Shown piece after piece: positions 27,738 through 36,740 of a stretch of DNA of 64,000 nt. Numbering within the stretch: the first letter of the stretch is position 1; each line of letters begins with the position of its first letter. A model generated the notes under the pieces. The model made no database searches. It was given only the letters and a program-made list of their open reading frames with translations, and was not told where the DNA came from. The stretch lies in the NCBI GenBank assembly GCA_023639215.1, contig CP097899.1, forward strand, positions 3,468,001-3,532,000, read 5' to 3'. This stretch comes from Candidatus Pristimantibacillus lignocellulolyticus. GTDB lineage: Bacteria; Bacillota; Bacilli; Paenibacillales; Paenibacillaceae. A program made the position numbers and the translations under genes.

Positions 27738-29428
27738 TTTCAATAAATTCAGATTCTCTAATTTCAATTGATAATCATTTTAGAGTGTCAGCGGGACCCG
27801 GAGCTGGTAAAACTCATTGGTTAGTAGAACATATTAAAAATGTATTACATAATTCTAAAAGATTAGGAATGATAAGAAAAGTTGCATGTATTACATATAC
27901 AAATGTTGCTGTTGATACAATTTTAGGTCGTTTGGGGACTACGTCCCACCATGTTGAAGTTTCCACGATTCATAGTTTTTTATACAAGCATATTGTAAAA
28001 CCATATACCTCCTTTCTTAATGCCGACTATGGTTTGAATGTAGCATTAATGGAAGGCCATGATGAAATTATATTATCAAATTATTCTTTTTTGAAAGAAT
28101 GGAAAGAAAGGACTAGACAGCAAAGAATCACAGATGACAAATTACTAGTTGAGGCATTTAAAGCGGCAAAATGGAAATTTGATCAATCAGTTAATCTGGT
28201 TGTGAAGCCTGATTACCCACATAGAGTTGGAGCATATTCCATTAAAAATGATTCGTACTATGAATATAAAAGAATGACCTGGGAAAAGGGAGTAATTCAT
28301 CATGATGATGTTCTTTTTTTCAGTTATCAATTAATTAGAAAACATCCTTTTATTTTGAAAGTTTTAAGATCCAAGTTCCCATATTTTTTTGTTGATGAGT
28401 TTCAAGACACAAATCCAATCCAGGTTGCAATTCTGAGATTAATTGGAGAAGAAGAAACAATTGTTGGTATAATTGGTGATAAAGCGCAATCAATCTACGG
28501 TTTTCAGGGTGCAGAACCTTCACAGTTTCATTCATTCGTTTTGCCTAATTTGGTTGACTATGTCATGGACGATAATAGAAGAAGCACGAATCAAATTATT
28601 GATATATTAAATACAGTACGTTTAGATATAAAACAGAATAAATTTAGAGATGCAGATGGTGATAAGCCAACAATTATCGTTGGTGAAATGCTTGTTGCGC
28701 TTAGAAAAGCAAAAGAGTTGAGCAACAATGAACCACTAAATTCGTTATCTAGACTAAATATTACATCAAATGTACTAAAGCAGGAAATTGGAGGCACTTC
28801 ATTTAACGATAAGTTAATTGAAGAACTTGCTATTAAAGATGCACCAACAAGTGGAAATAATTATAGAAGTAAAGTAGTTGTAGCTTGTTTAATAGCAACG
28901 GTACTGGCTCGTGAAGGAAAATATAAAAATGCTATTAAAGAATTAGAGCGAATTTTTAAGGATGAAAAAGACAAAGATAAAAGAAAAAAAAATGCTCTAA
29001 GGTCTCTTTGCTTGCTACTATCTAATTATAACGATTTTAAAGACAAATCGCTGTTAGATTTTCATTCAATTGTAAAAATTCATATTAAACCTGATATTTC
29101 AAGATTAGCAAATGGTGCTGCTAAAGCTTTTTATGAAGGGCATAGTTTTCAAAAACTAACATTGTGCGTAAAAATTGATGAGGATATTGGAATCAACAAA
29201 ACAATTCATAAAGCTAAGGGAGACGAATTTCATAATGTGTTAGTTGTTCTGAAAGAAGAAGGTGACATTGAATTTTTAATGAAACCTAATTTAGATGATA
29301 AAGAAGAGCAAAGAATATACTATGTAGCAATAAGCAGGGCAATTGAACGATTATATATCAATATTCCAACATTGTCTGAAGATAATTCTGGAAAATTAAA
29401 ATTGATGTTCGAAATTGTAAGAGTCTAA
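27734..29428 (+). CDS. gajB: Gabija GajB (UvrD/Rep-like helicase)
   Basis: GajB senses DNA ends and activates GajA. The ATG at 27734 overlaps the gajA stop (ATGA); a GTG four codons earlier is possible. SF1 motifs are clear: Walker A AGPGAGKT (20-27), motif II VDEFQDT (220-226), motif III GDKAQSIYGFQG, motif V TIHKAKGDEFHNVLVVL and motif VI YYVAISRAIERLYI. At 564 residues it is somewhat longer than the founding GajB. A terminator within the following repeat (29792-29835) ends the unit. Confidence 0.87.
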   Translation: MISINSDSLISIDNHFRVSAGPGAGKTHWLVEHIKNVLHNSKRLGMIRKVACITYTNVAVDTILGRLGTTSHHVEVSTIHSFLYKHIVKPYTSFLNADYGLNVALMEGHDEIILSNYSFLKEWKERTRQQRITDDKLLVEAFKAAKWKFDQSVNLVVKPDYPHRVGAYSIKNDSYYEYKRMTWEKGVIHHDDVLFFSYQLIRKHPFILKVLRSKFPYFFVDEFQDTNPIQVAILRLIGEEETIVGIIGDKAQSIYGFQGAEPSQFHSFVLPNLVDYVMDDNRRSTNQIIDILNTVRLDIKQNKFRDADGDKPTIIVGEMLVALRKAKELSNNEPLNSLSRLNITSNVLKQEIGGTSFNDKLIEELAIKDAPTSGNNYRSKVVVACLIATVLAREGKYKNAIKELERIFKDEKDKDKRKKNALRSLCLLLSNYNDFKDKSLLDFHSIVKIHIKPDISRLANGAAKAFYEGHSFQKLTLCVKIDEDIGINKTIHKAKGDEFHNVLVVLKEEGDIEFLMKPNLDDKEEQRIYYVAISRAIERLYINIPTLSEDNSGKLKLMFEIVRV

Positions 29429-29681
29429 TTAACATTCTAGGTTTAATAGTTATTGATTGTAGATTGTATTTGTTTTGCTTGTCGGTTGAGAATGGATCTA
29501 ACATATATATTATACAATTTCACTATTTGTCGAATGCATAATCGTGAATATTGTTTATTTATTCCTCACAGAGGATTTCTCAATTTCTGTGATTCATTTA
29601 AAGTCTTTATTTAATGGGAACTAATTATTTTTCATCTTTCGTGAGTCACCTTGCTTATTAAATAAGGTTTTCATTCCCTGT

Positions 29682-29847
29682 TTTTTGCAACAGTCGTGAT
29701 CCATCACATTGTTGTGGTGTTATGTCTCATTTACTGTGAGAAAAAAAATTGAATTGTATTTATAGTCAACTGAAAATGTAATAGACGTTAAGAAAGTGCA
29801 TCTTGGTACTAGATGCACTTTCTTTGTGATTTTTTGTAATTATTAGT
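29682..29847 (+). repeat. 166-bp direct repeat, copy 1 (contains a terminator hairpin)
   Basis: This segment recurs at 34319-34485. The last 96 bases (29752-29847) are identical between copies, while the first 70 match only partly. It contains a perfect 12-bp hairpin (29792-29803 with 29811-29822) followed by TTTGTGATTTTTTG, which should terminate gajAB. The first part is rich in short TCACA/TGTGA-type inverted motifs, reminiscent of transposase-binding end sites. It lies where the right end of the Tn7-like element is expected. Confidence 0.8.
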
Positions 29848-29884
29848 ATATAACTACCTAGAATTGAAAAGAGGAGTTAGCACT

Positions 29885-31058
29885 ATGGAGTTTTTATTAG
29901 TACCTGAACCACACAAGGATGAGATTTTTACTAGTTATTTTATAAGGGTTTGTGAAAAAAATATGAAAGTTTATATTGGTTAAAATGAAGAGCAGCCCTG
30001 CGTAGGGTTGACTCTAAAAAACTCCGAAAGCCCTTGAATGTATTGGTTTTCGGAGTTTCTTTCATTACTCCGTTCGTTCTAGACTTAAGGTAGTTAATAT
30101 TCGCGAGAGCAATAAATCCGGTCTAGTACTTTTTTCTACCATAACTATTTTTGTATGGATGCTAGATTAATTGAGAATAAAATAGTATTAACCTTTTGAG
30201 GTGATTACTTATGAAAGAATTATTTTTAGTTCGTCTAGAATTATAGAGAGTGAGAGCTTAATTAACAACTATTTATGTCACACTACACTACAAGAAATTA
30301 TAACTTGATGCTTTCAGCCAACGACTATTTGCTTACAGCATTTATGCTTATTAGTAGATCAATGTCCATCATGCTCTAAGATCATTGTAATTACAGAATT
30401 GATGAATGGAGATTACAGCTAATATCATTTAGAAAATAACCTTACTCCCTTTACTGCTACCAAATAACCAGCCAATCGGTTTTATCTCAACAATCGATTC
30501 TTTCCAATAACCTAGTACATTTACATTATTTAGGAATAAAAGATGTAAACACTCTTCTCACTATAGCTAGGAATGCATTCTATTTATTAAATGGAACACT
30601 ATCATTGACTACAGACGGAGTATCTTATGTAATGTGTTACAGCAACATAAAAGAAAGATCATTAACTGTAACAGATTATCTAGAAATGTGGAAGAATGTG
30701 CATTATATCCTCCTTAACTTTTCTACCAATTATTATTTCTTCTTGATTCATATATTTAAGAATAAAAACAAGCATATCTTTTACATACAAAAGCACCGTT
30801 ATGAATTGATGTTGAATGAAATCGGTCTACCTTTAATAAATGAAGAGCTATCCGTAAATATAATGCAATAGTGGAGATTTTGGATTGCGTTGTGAGTGAA
30901 GGGAAGGGAAGGGGAGGAAATATCTCGTTGTTGATCAAAAGATTAAAGATCAAATTGTAGATAGACAAAAATATATAAGTAAATCAGTAGCTGCTAGAAA
31001 GCTAGGACTATCTATTACATTAGTTAAGGAAGATAGATTATTAAGAAGTAGTTGTTAA
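29885..31058 (+). pseudogene. Wrecked third TniQ gene
   Basis: Pieces of one TniQ protein lie in order but in different frames. At 29885-29983 there is a TniQ-like start (MEFLLVPEPHKDEIFTSYFIR) behind a GAGGAG ribosome site, stopping after 32 codons. At 30318-30422 is the zinc-finger segment TTICLQHLCLLVDQCPSC, closely like the one in the second TniQ. At 30458-30871 is the middle region (NFSTNYYFFLIHIFKNKNK). At 30927-31058 is a helix-turn-helix segment (RQKYISKSVAARKLGL). Foreign sequence with a terminator hairpin interrupts it at 29985-30068. A second ATG at 30211 begins another broken N-terminus. It cannot make a TniQ protein and marks an older transposon. Confidence 0.8.
29985..30068 (+). 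repeat. 84-bp module with covarying hairpin, copy A
   Basis: This matches 38982-39068, the 3' end and terminator of the APH-like gene, at most positions. Both begin ATGAAGA, contain AGCCCTG-N3-AGGGTTGAC, and end CTTTCATTAC. The hairpin arms (30019-30029 and 30048-30058) differ from copy B, yet pairing is kept: TCCG/CGGA here and TCAG/CTGA there. It looks like the tail and terminator of a second, lost APH-type gene embedded in the tniQ wreck. Confidence 0.65.
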
Positions 31059-31192
31059 AATTGCAGTAGTAGAAAACCTCTATGATTACTTCTTCCGTAT
31101 TCAAGCGTGCCATATTTTACGAAAAATGTTCCTCTTATAGTTTGAGAATATAACACACTATTTATTATAATTTGTACTACTTTAATTATATG

Positions 31193-31221
31193 TTGACAAT
31201 TCCGATGAGTTTAGTTATATT
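31193..31221 (+). promoter_or_regulatory. Promoter of the DsbA-like/cystine transporter operon
   Basis: TTGACA (31193-31198) and TATATT (31216-31221) are spaced by 17 bases. The expected start near 31228 leaves a leader of about 150 nucleotides before the first gene. The gene-free stretch 31059-31380 is very AT-rich and shows no riboswitch that I recognise. Confidence 0.65.
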
Positions 31222-31380
31222 TAATACATAAATTCCTAATTGCAACAATTTTTTATGCATAAGAAGTCCTAAAAATCACATTTACACTATATTTTTTATA
31301 TTATTAATTTCACCAAACGACTTCACAAACAATGATATATGTAAATCTAGTGAAAAATAATAGAAAAGAGGGTTTTTAAT

Positions 31381-31911
31381 TTGGAAAAAATCAAGAATAC
31401 ACATTTAACGTTAGGTCATAAAGAAGCACCAATAAAAGTAGAAGTGTTCTTAAATCTAGCATGTCCATATTGTGCGTCATTTTATGAACTTGTAGATGAA
31501 GTGCTTCTACAATACATAAACCAGAACAAAGTTGAATTAATTGTTAAACATTATGATAAACCTCGAGAAATGCTATTACCAGGAACACTTATCAATCTAA
31601 ACTTAGACTACAATGATCCTATAAAAACATTAGACAATGTTAAGTCTTTGTTTAAAGAGCAGGGGACATGGGATAAATTCTCAAGTCATGGTATTAAGGA
31701 ATACATTGAAAAGAATCATGGATTGAAGGAAGAAGAACAGAATATTGAAATTAGTCTTCAAGTGACTGCTGAAGCCATTGCTCGTGAAGTCAAAATGGTT
31801 CCAACAGTATTTATCAATCATTTAGAATTTCAATACCCTAAAGAAATTTCCGCTGAAGAATTAATTCAAGTGTTGGAACAACAACTAATAAAGGAGAAAA
31901 AACAATCATGA
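31381..31911 (+). CDS. DsbA-like thioredoxin-fold protein, cytoplasmic
   Basis: The start is a TTG with an AAGAGGG site eight bases upstream. The 176-residue product is a DsbA/FrnE-type thioredoxin fold: active site CPYC in LNLACPYCASFY near residue 30 and the cis-proline loop MVPTVFINH near 140. It lacks a signal peptide, so it should act in the cytoplasm, unlike classical DsbA. The stop overlaps the binding-protein start by four bases, which ties it to the cystine-type transporter. It may reduce imported disulfides or be an oxidative-stress partner; this is inference. Confidence 0.82.
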   Translation: MEKIKNTHLTLGHKEAPIKVEVFLNLACPYCASFYELVDEVLLQYINQNKVELIVKHYDKPREMLLPGTLINLNLDYNDPIKTLDNVKSLFKEQGTWDKFSSHGIKEYIEKNHGLKEEEQNIEISLQVTAEAIAREVKMVPTVFINHLEFQYPKEISAEELIQVLEQQLIKEKKQS

Positions 31912-32711
31912 AATTCAAAACACTTTTATTTTTAACTTTAATAGCATCATTAACTATATTACTAGTAGCTTGTGGTAAAAATTCAGATGAAACTTCTGAA
32001 AAAAAAGTTTTAAAAGTAGGTTCTTCAGGTATATATCCTCCGTTTATTTCAGTTGACGATAAGGGAAATCCACAAGGTTACGACGTTGAAGTACTAGAGT
32101 TAGTAGCTGAATCATTGGGTTATGACATTGAATGGACATTTGCCGAATTCTCAGGGATTTTTGGAATGTTAGATGCAGGTAATATAGATACGGTAGCGAA
32201 TCTAATTGCAGCTACGGATGAACGTCGTGAAAAATATGATTTTTCTTCGCCATATGCATTCTCAGGAGCAACCCTAGTTGTGCATGAAGACACTAACGAT
32301 ATTAATAGCATTGAAGATTTAAAGGGAAAAAAAGTAGGTGTATTACTTGGTAATAACTTACATAAATTTTTAGAAGATTGGAATAAAGAAAACGGGAACG
32401 AGATTATTATTACTCCTTACCAAGATGTAAGTGGTACTTATAATGAGGTAGCCTTAGGTCGCTTAGATGCATTTATTGATGTAAAAATTACTGCTGCTTC
32501 TCGTATATCAAAGGAAGGCCTTCCTTTGAAAATTTATGGTGAGGATTATTTAATCAATTACGATTATGCTTTCCCATTTGTTCGATCAGAAGATAATAAA
32601 GAGTTCTTGGATTCTTTTAGTTCTGAAATCGAAAAATTATTAAAGGATGGGACTCTGAAAAAACTTTCAGATAAGTGGAGCGCAATTGATGTAACGGTTC
32701 CTCACAAGTGA
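31908..32711 (+). CDS. Amino-acid (probably cystine) ABC transporter binding lipoprotein
   Basis: Family 3 solute-binding protein of 267 residues. The lipoprotein signal ends in TILLVAC, with the lipidated Cys near residue 22. The fold is marked by KVGSSGIYPPF, QGYDVEVLELVAESLGYDIEW and GRLDAFIDV. Proteins of this kind feed polar amino-acid importers; the closest functional guess is cystine (TcyA/FliY type), strengthened by the linked thioredoxin-fold gene. It overlaps that gene and is followed by a stem-loop before the permease. Confidence 0.85.
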   Translation: MKFKTLLFLTLIASLTILLVACGKNSDETSEKKVLKVGSSGIYPPFISVDDKGNPQGYDVEVLELVAESLGYDIEWTFAEFSGIFGMLDAGNIDTVANLIAATDERREKYDFSSPYAFSGATLVVHEDTNDINSIEDLKGKKVGVLLGNNLHKFLEDWNKENGNEIIITPYQDVSGTYNEVALGRLDAFIDVKITAASRISKEGLPLKIYGEDYLINYDYAFPFVRSEDNKEFLDSFSSEIEKLLKDGTLKKLSDKWSAIDVTVPHK

Positions 32712-32718
32712 TAATAAA

Positions 32719-32750
32719 CGAAAGGCTACTCTTTATAGAGTGGCCTTTCG
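32719..32750 (+). other. Intercistronic stem-loop without T-tract
   Basis: A 14-bp stem (32719-32732 with 32737-32750, one G-U pair) closes on TTAT. The following sequence is not T-rich, so this is unlikely to be a full terminator. Placed directly after the binding-protein stop, it probably stabilises the upstream message and lowers permease expression. Confidence 0.65.
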
Positions 32751-32780
32751 CTAGTTGACATAAGAAAGGTTGGCTACTGT

Positions 32781-33464
32781 ATGAAGTTTGATTTTGAGTA
32801 TATGCTCAGTCTATTTCCAGAAATAATAAAATTTTTACCGATTGTTTTATATATAGGTACATTATCGTTTCTATTAGCTATCGTAATTGGATTTTTCTTT
32901 TCCATCATTATAAAAAATAAAGTCAAACTACTTTATCCTATTCTAAAAGTCATCATTTCCTATTCTCGTGGAGTACCAACCTTAATTCAAATATTTATTT
33001 TATACTTTGGGGCGCCACAAATATTTCCAAGCCTGAGCTCTATGAATGCCATTACAGCTGTTATTATTTCTCTTAGTTTGCGAAATGGAGCCTATTTATC
33101 AGAGGTTTTCCGTTCAGCATTTTTGGCGGTGGATAAAGAACAGTATGAAGCATGTTTATCCGTTAATATGACGAAATGGCAAGCCTTACGAACGGTTATT
33201 TTACCCCAGGTTGTGCGTATTACCATCCCACCAGCAGGTAACTACTATATTATGATCATTAAAGACACTTCTTTAGCCTTTACTATCGGTGTAATTGATA
33301 TGATGGCGCGTGCTAAGCTTGAGGCTGCCGTATCGTACAAGTTTTTAGAAGCATATTTGATGGTTGGTCTTATTTACTGGATGATTTCTATTGTGCTTTC
33401 GTTCCTACAATCTGAACTTGAATATACTGTTGAAAAGCCCTATCGAAAGGAGGAGTTAAAATGA
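32781..33464 (+). CDS. Amino-acid ABC transporter permease
   Basis: A 227-residue HisM/GlnP-type membrane subunit with about five membrane helices. The EAA loop that contacts the ATPase is seen as [24 protein letters not shown] near residues 120-142. Helices are clear at about 17-40, 50-72, 80-100, 155-175 and 190-212. It overlaps the ATPase gene by four bases. Cystine as substrate is inferred from context only. Confidence 0.87.
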   Translation: MKFDFEYMLSLFPEIIKFLPIVLYIGTLSFLLAIVIGFFFSIIIKNKVKLLYPILKVIISYSRGVPTLIQIFILYFGAPQIFPSLSSMNAITAVIISLSLRNGAYLSEVFRSAFLAVDKEQYEACLSVNMTKWQALRTVILPQVVRITIPPAGNYYIMIIKDTSLAFTIGVIDMMARAKLEAAVSYKFLEAYLMVGLIYWMISIVLSFLQSELEYTVEKPYRKEELK

Positions 33465-34204
33465 TTAAAATAACGAATCTACATAAAAGCTACGGTTCTA
33501 CTGTTGTATTAAAAGGAATCGATCTAGAAATTGCTGAAGGAGAAGTTGTAGCTATCATAGGGCCATCTGGTTCAGGGAAATCAACGTTTTTACGTTGTAT
33601 AAATTTCTTAGAAGAAGCTCAAGTGGGGACTATAGAAATTGATGGAATCAAAGTAGATTTAGAGAATTATACGAAGAAACACGTAAGTGATATCCGTAAG
33701 AAAACAGGAATGGTCTTTCAAAACTATGGCTTATTCAAAAACAAAAATGCGCTTCATAATGTATCTGAACCAGTACGCCTAACACGTAATACATCTCGGC
33801 AAGAAGCTGAACAATTAGCTTATAAAATTTTAGCTAATGTTGGTCTTCAAGGTAAGGAGCATAATTATCCTGTAGCTCTTTCAGGTGGTCAACAACAACG
33901 TGTAGGGATTGCCCGAGCTTTAGCCCTTGATCCATATGTTATTTTATTCGATGAGCCTACTTCCTCGCTAGATCCGGAGTTGGTTGAGGAAGTTTTAATT
34001 GTTATGAAATCTGTTATAAATAGTAAACGTACTATGATTGTTGTGACACATGAAATGGATTTTGCGCAAAGTGTGGCAGACCGAGTTGTTTTTATGGCTG
34101 ACGGAGTCATTGTAGAACAAGGTACGCCAAAGGATATCTTCCAAAATCCGCAAAATGAAAGAACACAAAGATTTTTGAGAAGCTACTTACACAAATCTAA
34201 ATAA
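33461..34204 (+). CDS. Amino-acid ABC transporter ATPase
   Basis: A 247-residue ABC ATPase of the polar amino-acid group. Walker A is GPSGSGKST near residue 37, the signature is LSGGQQQRV near 145, Walker B is [12 protein letters not shown] near 165 and the H-loop is VTHEMDFA. It belongs with the permease (ATG overlap, AGGAGG site) and completes the importer. The second copy of the 166-bp repeat follows and supplies the terminator. Confidence 0.9.
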   Translation: MIKITNLHKSYGSTVVLKGIDLEIAEGEVVAIIGPSGSGKSTFLRCINFLEEAQVGTIEIDGIKVDLENYTKKHVSDIRKKTGMVFQNYGLFKNKNALHNVSEPVRLTRNTSRQEAEQLAYKILANVGLQGKEHNYPVALSGGQQQRVGIARALALDPYVILFDEPTSSLDPELVEEVLIVMKSVINSKRTMIVVTHEMDFAQSVADRVVFMADGVIVEQGTPKDIFQNPQNERTQRFLRSYLHKSK

Positions 34205-34318
34205 GGCTTGGGAAATTGGAATGACTGCCGGCTTGGAGGGTTATTACGAATAACTTGGTGTTCCATGCAGGACATTTATTCCATGGTCATGGTTACTAAT
34301 AGGGCTTTTCTTCATTAA

Positions 34319-34485
34319 TTTTTGCAGCAGTCGTAATCCATCACAAAGAATTTTGTGAAGGCTCATTTATCACTGTGAAAAAAATATTAAATTGTATTTA
34401 TAGTCAACTGAAAATGTAATAGACGTTAAGAAAGTGCATCTTGGTACTAGATGCACTTTCTTTGTGATTTTTTGTAATTATTAGT
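34319..34485 (+). repeat. 166-bp direct repeat, copy 2 (contains a terminator hairpin)
   Basis: This is the second copy of 29682-29847; positions 34390-34485 are identical to copy 1. The less conserved first part holds TCACAAA-aat-TTTGTGA type pairing. It ends the transporter operon and lies just before the PBP promoter, so it may mark the outer right edge of the accessory island. Confidence 0.8.
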
Positions 34486-34569
34486 TTGTAAATATATAAC
34501 AGAAATTTTTATGGCAAAATATTAATTTGACTATCATTCGATTGCTCCCCATTATTATAGAATATCGAC

Positions 34570-34582
34570 CGCTCTGAGAGCG
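34570..34582. promoter_or_regulatory. Short palindrome upstream of the PBP gene
   Basis: CGCTCT-g-AGAGCG is a perfect 13-base palindrome 25 bases before the PBP start codon, within the likely 5' leader. It may bind a repressor or form a small hairpin; no regulator can be named. Confidence 0.3.
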
Positions 34583-34607
34583 TTCTTTACTACAGTGGGA
34601 GGCATCT

Positions 34608-36740
34608 ATGAATAGTCATAATTTACATAAAAACCAAGGAAACAGCCGGAGGCTCTCCGGCATTTTTAAGTTGCTGAAACGATTCCGAATGTGGATCATC
34701 GGGATTGTGTTACTACTTTCGTCGTTATTAGCAATCGGGGCCTATTGGATACATACTCTTGATATCGCGGAACTAGTTGTTCCAATATCTGCTCCGACCC
34801 AATTCATAGATCGGAACGGAGAGGTTAGTTCCGAGGTCACTTCTGCAAAAATCGAATATGTGCCAATCGATCAAGTTCCGTTGCATCTCCAACAGGCGAT
34901 CGTCGCGGTAGAAGATAAGAGATATTATGATCACACCGGAGTGGATATCTTCGGAATTGTTCGCGCGGCTTTCCGTAATGCAAAAGAAGGCGGTGCAGTA
35001 CAAGGCGGAAGCACGATTACTCAGCAGCTTGCTAAGAACGTATTTTTAACGGGTGAAAAAACATTCTCTCGCAAGATGACGGAAGCTGCTTATGCACTCA
35101 AGATCGAGGCACTTTATGATAAGAATCAAATACTCGAAATGTACTTGAATCAAATTTATTTCGGAGAAGGGCAATGGGGAGTGCAAAGAGCAGCCAAGCG
35201 ATATTTCGGTAAACAAACGAGTGATTTGACATTGGCTGAGAGTGCTTTGCTTGCCGCATTACCGAAAGCGCCAAGTCGATATTCTCCGCTTAAAAATAAG
35301 GAGATCGCTTTGGAGCGTCGCAACCTCGTGCTAGGTTTAATGAAAGATGAGGGTTTTATCTCCGAAATAGATTATCAACATGCCAAAGCAGAACCGATTA
35401 AAGTGCTGAAGGAAATACCTCAGGAACAGGTCAACCATTTGCTAGGACAGTATGCTTCATATATGGATGAAGTAATCGAAGAGGCCATACGAGTATATGG
35501 ATTTACCGAGCGTCAACTACTTGCTGGAAATCTACTCATCTACACAGAGCTGGATCCGGCGGTTCAGAACGCAATGGAAGAAACGTACCGCAATGAATCT
35601 CTTTTCCCAGAAAGCGCATCCGACCAACTGCTGCAGAGCGGGGCGGTCATCATGGATCCGTCTACTGGGGGGGTACGCGGAATTGTTGGGCAGCGAGGGC
35701 AGCATACATTCCGTGGTTTTAATCATGCTACACAGCTTGTCAGGCAACCTGGATCGGTATTCAAACCACTAATTGTCTACGCGCCTGCTTTGGAAAAAGG
35801 GTACGATAAAAATTCACAGTTGTATGATGGTCCATTGGATATTAAGGGTTACCGACCTAATAATGTGGATCACTTGACTTTAGGGCAAGTATCGCTCCAA
35901 GAGGCGGTTATCCAGTCCAGAAATATTCCAGCGGTATGGCTATTGAACGAAATTGGAATTAATACCGGAATAGAGTTTGTAGAGAAGCTCGGTATTCCGC
36001 TAGTAGAGGAAGATCGTAATTTAAGTGTGGCGCTGGGCGGATTGTCTCAAGGAGTGTCTCCACTTCAAATTGCGCAGGGCTATAGTGTGTTCCCTAATCT
36101 TGGAGTACAGGTTGAAGCGCATACGATTACAAAAATTACAACTGTAGACGGACAAGTTTTAGCTGAGGCTGAGCACCAACCGGTTGAAGTTATGTCTCCG
36201 GAGAACGCTTATGCGATGACCGAAATACTGCAAAATGTTGTAAGGGAAGGTACAGGAAAAAATGCGGCAATAGATCGTCCGGTGGCTGGGAAAACGGGAT
36301 CGACGCAACTTCCGCAAAGCAAGCAGTTCGAAGGGGTTGCAGGCGGTGTTAAAGATGCATGGTTTGTCGGCTATACGCCAGAGCTGGTAGGTGCGGTTTG
36401 GCTAGGCTACGATCTCACGGACAGCAATCATTATTTGACTACATCGGGCGGTCAATACCCTGCTTTAATTTTCAGCAAAATGATGTCCTTAGCCTTAAAG
36501 GATGTTCCTGCATCTGAGTTTAAACGTCCTATACTCGAACAAACGAAAGACAAAGAGAGTACTATTATTACGAATAAAACAAATCAGGGAAATAAGAAAG
36601 AGGAGGAAGGGAAAAAAGAGAAGAAAGAAGAAAATAAAAAGAAAAAAGAAGAAGAGAAAAAGAAGAAAGAAGAAAAGAAAAAGAAGAAAGAAGAAGAGAA
36701 AAGAAAGAAAGAAGAGGAGAAAAGGAAAAAAGAAGAATAG
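34608..36740 (+). CDS. Class A penicillin-binding protein (PBP1A type)
   Basis: This enzyme polymerises and cross-links peptidoglycan outside the membrane. One membrane anchor lies at about residues 28-48. The GT51 glycosyltransferase domain has the catalytic Glu102 (VAVEDKRYYDH) and GGSTITQQLAKN. The transpeptidase has the active Ser383 in SVFK, the SRN motif at 437-439 and KTGS at 562-565. From about residue 663 to the end it is a Lys/Glu tail. The 102 bases 36636-36737 are purine only. It follows a GGGAGG site. The gene probably belongs to the chromosome backbone next to yhaM. Confidence 0.92.
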   Translation: MNSHNLHKNQGNSRRLSGIFKLLKRFRMWIIGIVLLLSSLLAIGAYWIHTLDIAELVVPISAPTQFIDRNGEVSSEVTSAKIEYVPIDQVPLHLQQAIVAVEDKRYYDHTGVDIFGIVRAAFRNAKEGGAVQGGSTITQQLAKNVFLTGEKTFSRKMTEAAYALKIEALYDKNQILEMYLNQIYFGEGQWGVQRAAKRYFGKQTSDLTLAESALLAALPKAPSRYSPLKNKEIALERRNLVLGLMKDEGFISEIDYQHAKAEPIKVLKEIPQEQVNHLLGQYASYMDEVIEEAIRVYGFTERQLLAGNLLIYTELDPAVQNAMEETYRNESLFPESASDQLLQSGAVIMDPSTGGVRGIVGQRGQHTFRGFNHATQLVRQPGSVFKPLIVYAPALEKGYDKNSQLYDGPLDIKGYRPNNVDHLTLGQVSLQEAVIQSRNIPAVWLLNEIGINTGIEFVEKLGIPLVEEDRNLSVALGGLSQGVSPLQIAQGYSVFPNLGVQVEAHTITKITTVDGQVLAEAEHQPVEVMSPENAYAMTEILQNVVREGTGKNAAIDRPVAGKTGSTQLPQSKQFEGVAGGVKDAWFVGYTPELVGAVWLGYDLTDSNHYLTTSGGQYPALIFSKMMSLALKDVPASEFKRPILEQTKDKESTIITNKTNQGNKKEEEGKKEKKEENKKKKEEEKKKKEEKKKKKEEEKRKKEEEKRKKEE
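36594..36737 (+). repeat. Polypurine low-complexity tract in the PBP tail
   Basis: All but one of 144 bases are A or G (the exception is T at 36635), in loose repeats of AAGAAGAAAGAAGAG type. It encodes a charged KKKEEEK-like tail. The plus strand is purine-rich, so the region could form triplex or R-loop structures and is prone to length slippage. Confidence 0.9.

Noticed and set aside
29885..29983. Functional 32-residue peptide gene
   Set aside because: It has a good ribosome site, but its sequence is the N-terminus of a TniQ cut short, followed by further TniQ fragments.
30605..30871. Independent 88-residue gene
   Set aside because: Its frame continues upstream without a start and aligns with the middle of TniQ, so it is part of the pseudogene.
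31222..31380. Riboswitch or T-box in the leader of the cystine-type operon
   Set aside because: No S-box, T-box or other conserved helix pattern could be recognised in this AT-rich leader.
29682..34485. Attachment-site repeats of an integrative element using a recombinase
   Set aside because: No tyrosine or serine recombinase is encoded between or near the copies; transposon ends or terminator duplication fit better.
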